Assembly (NCBI GenBank): GCA_022615215.1
Contig: JAKEHD010000599.1
Coordinates: 1-25,696 of the forward strand
Length of the DNA: 25,696 nt
Direction: 5' to 3'
Source of the DNA: Blastocatellia bacterium
GTDB lineage: Bacteria > Acidobacteriota > Blastocatellia > UBA7656
Positions 22,861 through 25,696 of the stretch are shown here, in pieces (the first letter of the stretch is position 1; each line of letters starts with the position of its first letter). A model generated the notes under the pieces. That model was not told where the DNA came from, searched no databases, and saw nothing but the letters and a program-made list of their open reading frames with translations. Made by a program: the position numbers and the translations under genes.

Positions 22861-25353
22861 TCAAGCCCGCAACGGCTCGCCCTCTTTTTCCTCCCCTTTG
22901 GCGTCTGCGCCCTCTATTGGCTCTTTGTGCTTGCAGTCTTCGGCCTTGCATTGCAATGAGCGACTGCCGTCTTTGGCATACTTTTCAACCAGGAATCGCG
23001 CGCCACATTCGGGACAGGACTTGGGGGCGGGTTTGTCCCATAACGTGAATTTGCAGGTGGGATAGTTCGTGCAGCCATAAAATGATTTGCCGCGCTTGCC
23101 TTTGCGCGCAACTATGTCGCCGCCGCATTCGGGACAGGCGACGCCCGTAGTCTCTCGCTTCACGTATTTGCACTCAGGATAATTCGAACAGGCTGTGAAC
23201 TGGCCGAAGCGGCCTGTCTTCATTACGAGGTGCTTGCCGCATTGAGGGCATAATTCTTCGAGCGCGACATCGGGGACCGATGCCTTGCCGCTCTGCTGAA
23301 TCTTGCGCGTCGTCTTGCATTCGGGATAGCCCGTGCAGGCGTAGAACTGACCGAAACGACCACGCTTCAAGATCATGGCCCTCCCGCAGTTCTCGCAGGT
23401 CTCTTCGCTTCCCTCGGCCTCCGATTCCTCTTTTACCTCGTCGTCGGATTTTGAAAGGTCGCGCGTAGTCTTGCATTCGGGATAATTAGTGCAGGCGAGG
23501 AACTGGCCGTAGCGCCCGAACTTTATCGCCATGGGCGAGCCGCAGTTTTCGCACTTCTCCTCAGTGATTATCTCCTGGCGCTTCACGTCTCGCATGTGTC
23601 GCTTGGCCGCTTCAAGGTCTTTTGTGAACTTCCCGTAAAACTCCGAGAGCGCATCTGTCCACACAAGCTTGCCTTCTTCTATCTCATCCAACTCTTCTTC
23701 CATGCGCGCCGTGTATTTCACATTGAAGAGATCTTCGAAGCTCTCGATCAACAGATCATTGACTATGAATCCTAACTCGGTGGGCGTGAAACGGCCCTCT
23801 TTGCGGGCGACGTATTCGCGGTCCTGTATGACGCTCGTGATCGATGCGTAAGTCGAAGGCCGCCCGATTCCTTTTTCTTCGAGCGCCTTCACAAGAGTCG
23901 CTTCCGTATAGCGAGGCGGCGGCTCTGTGAAATGCTGTTCGGGCAAGAGCCGGTTGAGTTTCAACTCTTCGCCTTTTTCTACGCGAGGCAGCGAGCGAGC
24001 CTGCTCTTCGTCCTCCTCGTCCTTTTCGTCCTTGCCTTCTTCGTAGACCGCAAGGAAGCCGTTGAATTTCAGGACCGACCCCGTAGCGCGAAACAGGTAA
24101 CGCGCCCCTGCCTGTATGTCTATGGTCGTCTGATCGAACAGGGCCGGCATCATCTGAGACGCGACGAAACGCTGCCAGATCAATTTATAAAGGGCAAGCG
24201 CGTCCTTCGGCAGATACCGCGCCACGGATTCGGGAGTGCGCGCAACCGAAGTCGGTCGAATAGCTTCGTGCGCGTCCTGCGCGTCTTTTTTCGAGCGATA
24301 ATAAATCGCCTTTTCGGGAAGATACTTCCCGCCGTATTGATTGCCTATATATTCTCGAACTTCCTGAAGCGCAGAGTCGGCCACTCGCGTCGAGTCCGTC
24401 CTCATATAGGTTATGAGTCCGACAAGCCCTTCGTCGCCCAACTCTGTGCCCTCGTAAAGCCGCTGCGCCACCTGCATGGTCTTCTTCACCGGGAAACGAA
24501 GTTTGCGCGATGCCTCCTGTTGTAGCTTCGATGTGATGAAGGGCGGGACGGGATTTCGCTTCTTCTCTTTGGTCGTGACCGATGAGACTATGAATCGTTG
24601 TCGGTCGATGTCCGCGGCAAGCTCCTCGGCCTGCTTTTGATCTCTGATATGTATCTCTTTCTTCTTTACGTCTTCGCCGAAATCCGTAGTCTTTACGGTC
24701 ATATCCTCGACGCGCAGGAGCCGCGCATCGAACGGGGGTGGAAGCTTTGCCGAGAGGTTCGCCGTGATGGTCCAGTATTCGGTTTGAATGAAGGCGAGGA
24801 TTTCGCGCTCGCGTTCCACCACGAGACGCAGGGCGACCGATTGCACACGGCCCGCAGACAGCCCGCGCCTCACCTTGTCCCAAAGCAGGGGGCTGACCTG
24901 ATAGCCGACTATGCGGTCAAGCAGACGGCGCGCTTGTTGAGCGTCGACGAGGTTCTTGTCTATGTCGGTCGGGTTTTTGAAAGACTCCTGAATGGCCTTC
25001 TTCGTGATCTCGTTGAAGAGGACGCGGCGAACCTGCTTTCGGTTCTTTCCTCGCCCTTCGAGTTCTTCTTTGAGATGCCATCCGATTGCCTCGCCCTCGC
25101 GGTCGGGGTCGGTCGCAACATATATGGTATCGGCGTCCTTGGCGGCCGATTTGAGTTGCTTTATGACCTTCTCCTTGCCCGGAATCACTTCATAAGTAGG
25201 CTCGAAATTGTTGTCGAAATCTATGCCTATGCCTTTCTTGGGCAGGTCTTTGACGTGGCCTATGGAAGCGATGACCTTGTATCCGGGACCGAGGTACTTG
25301 TTGATTGTTTTTGCTTTCGAGGGAGATTCTACCACTACTAATGTTTTCGCCAT
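22861..25353 (-). CDS. topA: DNA topoisomerase I (type IA)
   Basis: An 830-residue type IA topoisomerase that relaxes negative supercoils. The TOPRIM domain has Glu9 (VVVESPSKAKTI) and DPDRE (82-86). The active-site Tyr316 is in VGLITYMRTDSTR. The catalytic core runs to ~590. The C-terminus holds five Cys4 topoisomerase zinc ribbons (CENCG...C..YPEC twice, CPQCG, CPECGGD, CPECGAR...C); E. coli TopA has fewer canonical ones. The ATG follows AGGTG by about nine bases. It lies first in a run of minus-strand genes, 15 bp before an antitoxin gene. Confidence 0.95.
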   Translation of the reverse strand: MAKTLVVVESPSKAKTINKYLGPGYKVIASIGHVKDLPKKGIGIDFDNNFEPTYEVIPGKEKVIKQLKSAAKDADTIYVATDPDREGEAIGWHLKEELEGRGKNRKQVRRVLFNEITKKAIQESFKNPTDIDKNLVDAQQARRLLDRIVGYQVSPLLWDKVRRGLSAGRVQSVALRLVVEREREILAFIQTEYWTITANLSAKLPPPFDARLLRVEDMTVKTTDFGEDVKKKEIHIRDQKQAEELAADIDRQRFIVSSVTTKEKKRNPVPPFITSKLQQEASRKLRFPVKKTMQVAQRLYEGTELGDEGLVGLITYMRTDSTRVADSALQEVREYIGNQYGGKYLPEKAIYYRSKKDAQDAHEAIRPTSVARTPESVARYLPKDALALYKLIWQRFVASQMMPALFDQTTIDIQAGARYLFRATGSVLKFNGFLAVYEEGKDEKDEEDEEQARSLPRVEKGEELKLNRLLPEQHFTEPPPRYTEATLVKALEEKGIGRPSTYASITSVIQDREYVARKEGRFTPTELGFIVNDLLIESFEDLFNVKYTARMEEELDEIEEGKLVWTDALSEFYGKFTKDLEAAKRHMRDVKRQEIITEEKCENCGSPMAIKFGRYGQFLACTNYPECKTTRDLSKSDDEVKEESEAEGSEETCENCGRAMILKRGRFGQFYACTGYPECKTTRKIQQSGKASVPDVALEELCPQCGKHLVMKTGRFGQFTACSNYPECKYVKRETTGVACPECGGDIVARKGKRGKSFYGCTNYPTCKFTLWDKPAPKSCPECGARFLVEKYAKDGSRSLQCKAEDCKHKEPIEGADAKGEEKEGEPLRA

Positions 25354-25427
25354 AATTTAGAACACCTATAAAATCCAAACCGAAGCTCTGTATGGGGGCG
25401 TTCAGGCTCCATGCTCAAAAACCCGAC

Positions 25428-25455
25428 TTTACAGTTGACTTTCGCCGCGTGTCAA
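25428..25455 (-). promoter_or_regulatory. Sigma-70-type promoter of topA
   Basis: A perfect TTGACA (25455-25450), a 16-bp spacer and TGTAAA (25433-25428). The start would be near 25421, giving a ~68-base leader. The array of heptanucleotide repeats lies 12 bp upstream of the -35. Confidence 0.6.
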
Positions 25456-25467
25456 GTAAGCCCTTTT

Positions 25468-25495
25468 GTCCGTCGTCCGTCGTCCGTCGTCCGTT
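25468..25495. repeat. Heptanucleotide tandem repeat, 4 units (GTCCGTC)
   Basis: Units GTCCGTC three times and GTCCGTT, with the same unit and phase as 2891-2918, 22 kb away. Confidence 0.85.
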
Positions 25496-25696
25496 GCAAG
25501 GTATCTGAAAGCGAAAAGCTTGAAGTTTCCACATATCTTTCAGTTCGCATAGCGGGCTGAAATCGTTGATTTTCAAACGCGCTTCAATGCCCATCACAAC
25601 CATAATCCGATAGCAGGTCTATACTGTGCGCGGCATGGATTGAAACTTTTCATCGAGAGTTCGCGGATGAACGACTTTTATTTGGAGTGCGGCGGC

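Larger units (their letters stand above)
25354..25696. other. Upstream region of topA, no supported gene
   Basis: It contains the topA promoter, leader and a heptanucleotide array. A frame open from the window edge to about 25618 on the minus strand (ending KFQSMPRTV) could be the end of an upstream gene, but 25 codons are too few to identify it. Confidence 0.4.

Noticed and set aside
25636..25650. GGATTGAAAC, a common 3' end of type I CRISPR repeats
   Set aside because: It occurs once; no second copy or regular spacing is present and no cas genes are in the window.

Overview
This 25.7 kb window comes from a bacterial chromosome. All 24 intact genes I can support, plus one gene relic, read on the minus strand. 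Gene content (a fadNAE-type beta-oxidation operon, Uma2 nuclease, AI-2E exporter, sulfatase, several small toxin-antitoxin pairs), moderate-to-high GC and many palindromic intergenic repeats suggest a free-living Gram-negative. The Acidobacteriota (Blastocatellia-like) are my best guess. That is inference: there is no rRNA or other taxonomic marker here.

Layout, left to right. (1) 1-1937: an AT-richer accessory patch with a 110-bp MITE-like inverted-repeat element at the extreme left and a tightly overlapping three-gene unit (HEPN protein, its partner, a pentapeptide-repeat protein). (2) 1938-2882: a metallo-beta-lactamase-fold hydrolase. (3) 3052-11413: a complete fatty-acid degradation cluster, transcribed fadR-fadD-fadN-fadA-fadE. 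A canonical promoter (TTGCAT-17-TATAAA) is followed directly by an 18-bp palindrome that nearly matches the Bacillus FadR box, so the acyl-CoA-responsive TetR regulator probably represses its own operon. (4) 11393-13183: a DUF5678-like protein, a Uma2 nuclease and a membrane-anchored HEAT-repeat protein. (5) 13453-17386: a class A penicillin-binding protein and an AI-2E family permease. (6) 17659-18113: a hicBA toxin-antitoxin pair. (7) 18256-19977: a cytosolic sulfatase with its own promoter. (8) 19978-20675: a gene-poor stretch with hairpin repeats and the relic of a zeta-toxin-like P-loop gene. (9) 20676-25353: topA, followed by a MazEF-like pair, a short DUF4365 protein, an orphan ORF, a cupin and a DIP1984-family protein.

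The most unusual feature is in the intergenic DNA. At least eight gaps carry short tandem repeats with a period of exactly seven bases but with different unit sequences. Four families of palindromic dispersed repeats also fill most gaps, including three of the four gaps inside the fad operon. One family shows compensatory base changes between copies. A 159-bp element with 17-bp terminal inverted repeats and a 16-bp internal hairpin lies at 12532-12690. No transposase, CRISPR array or complete tRNA/rRNA gene was seen.
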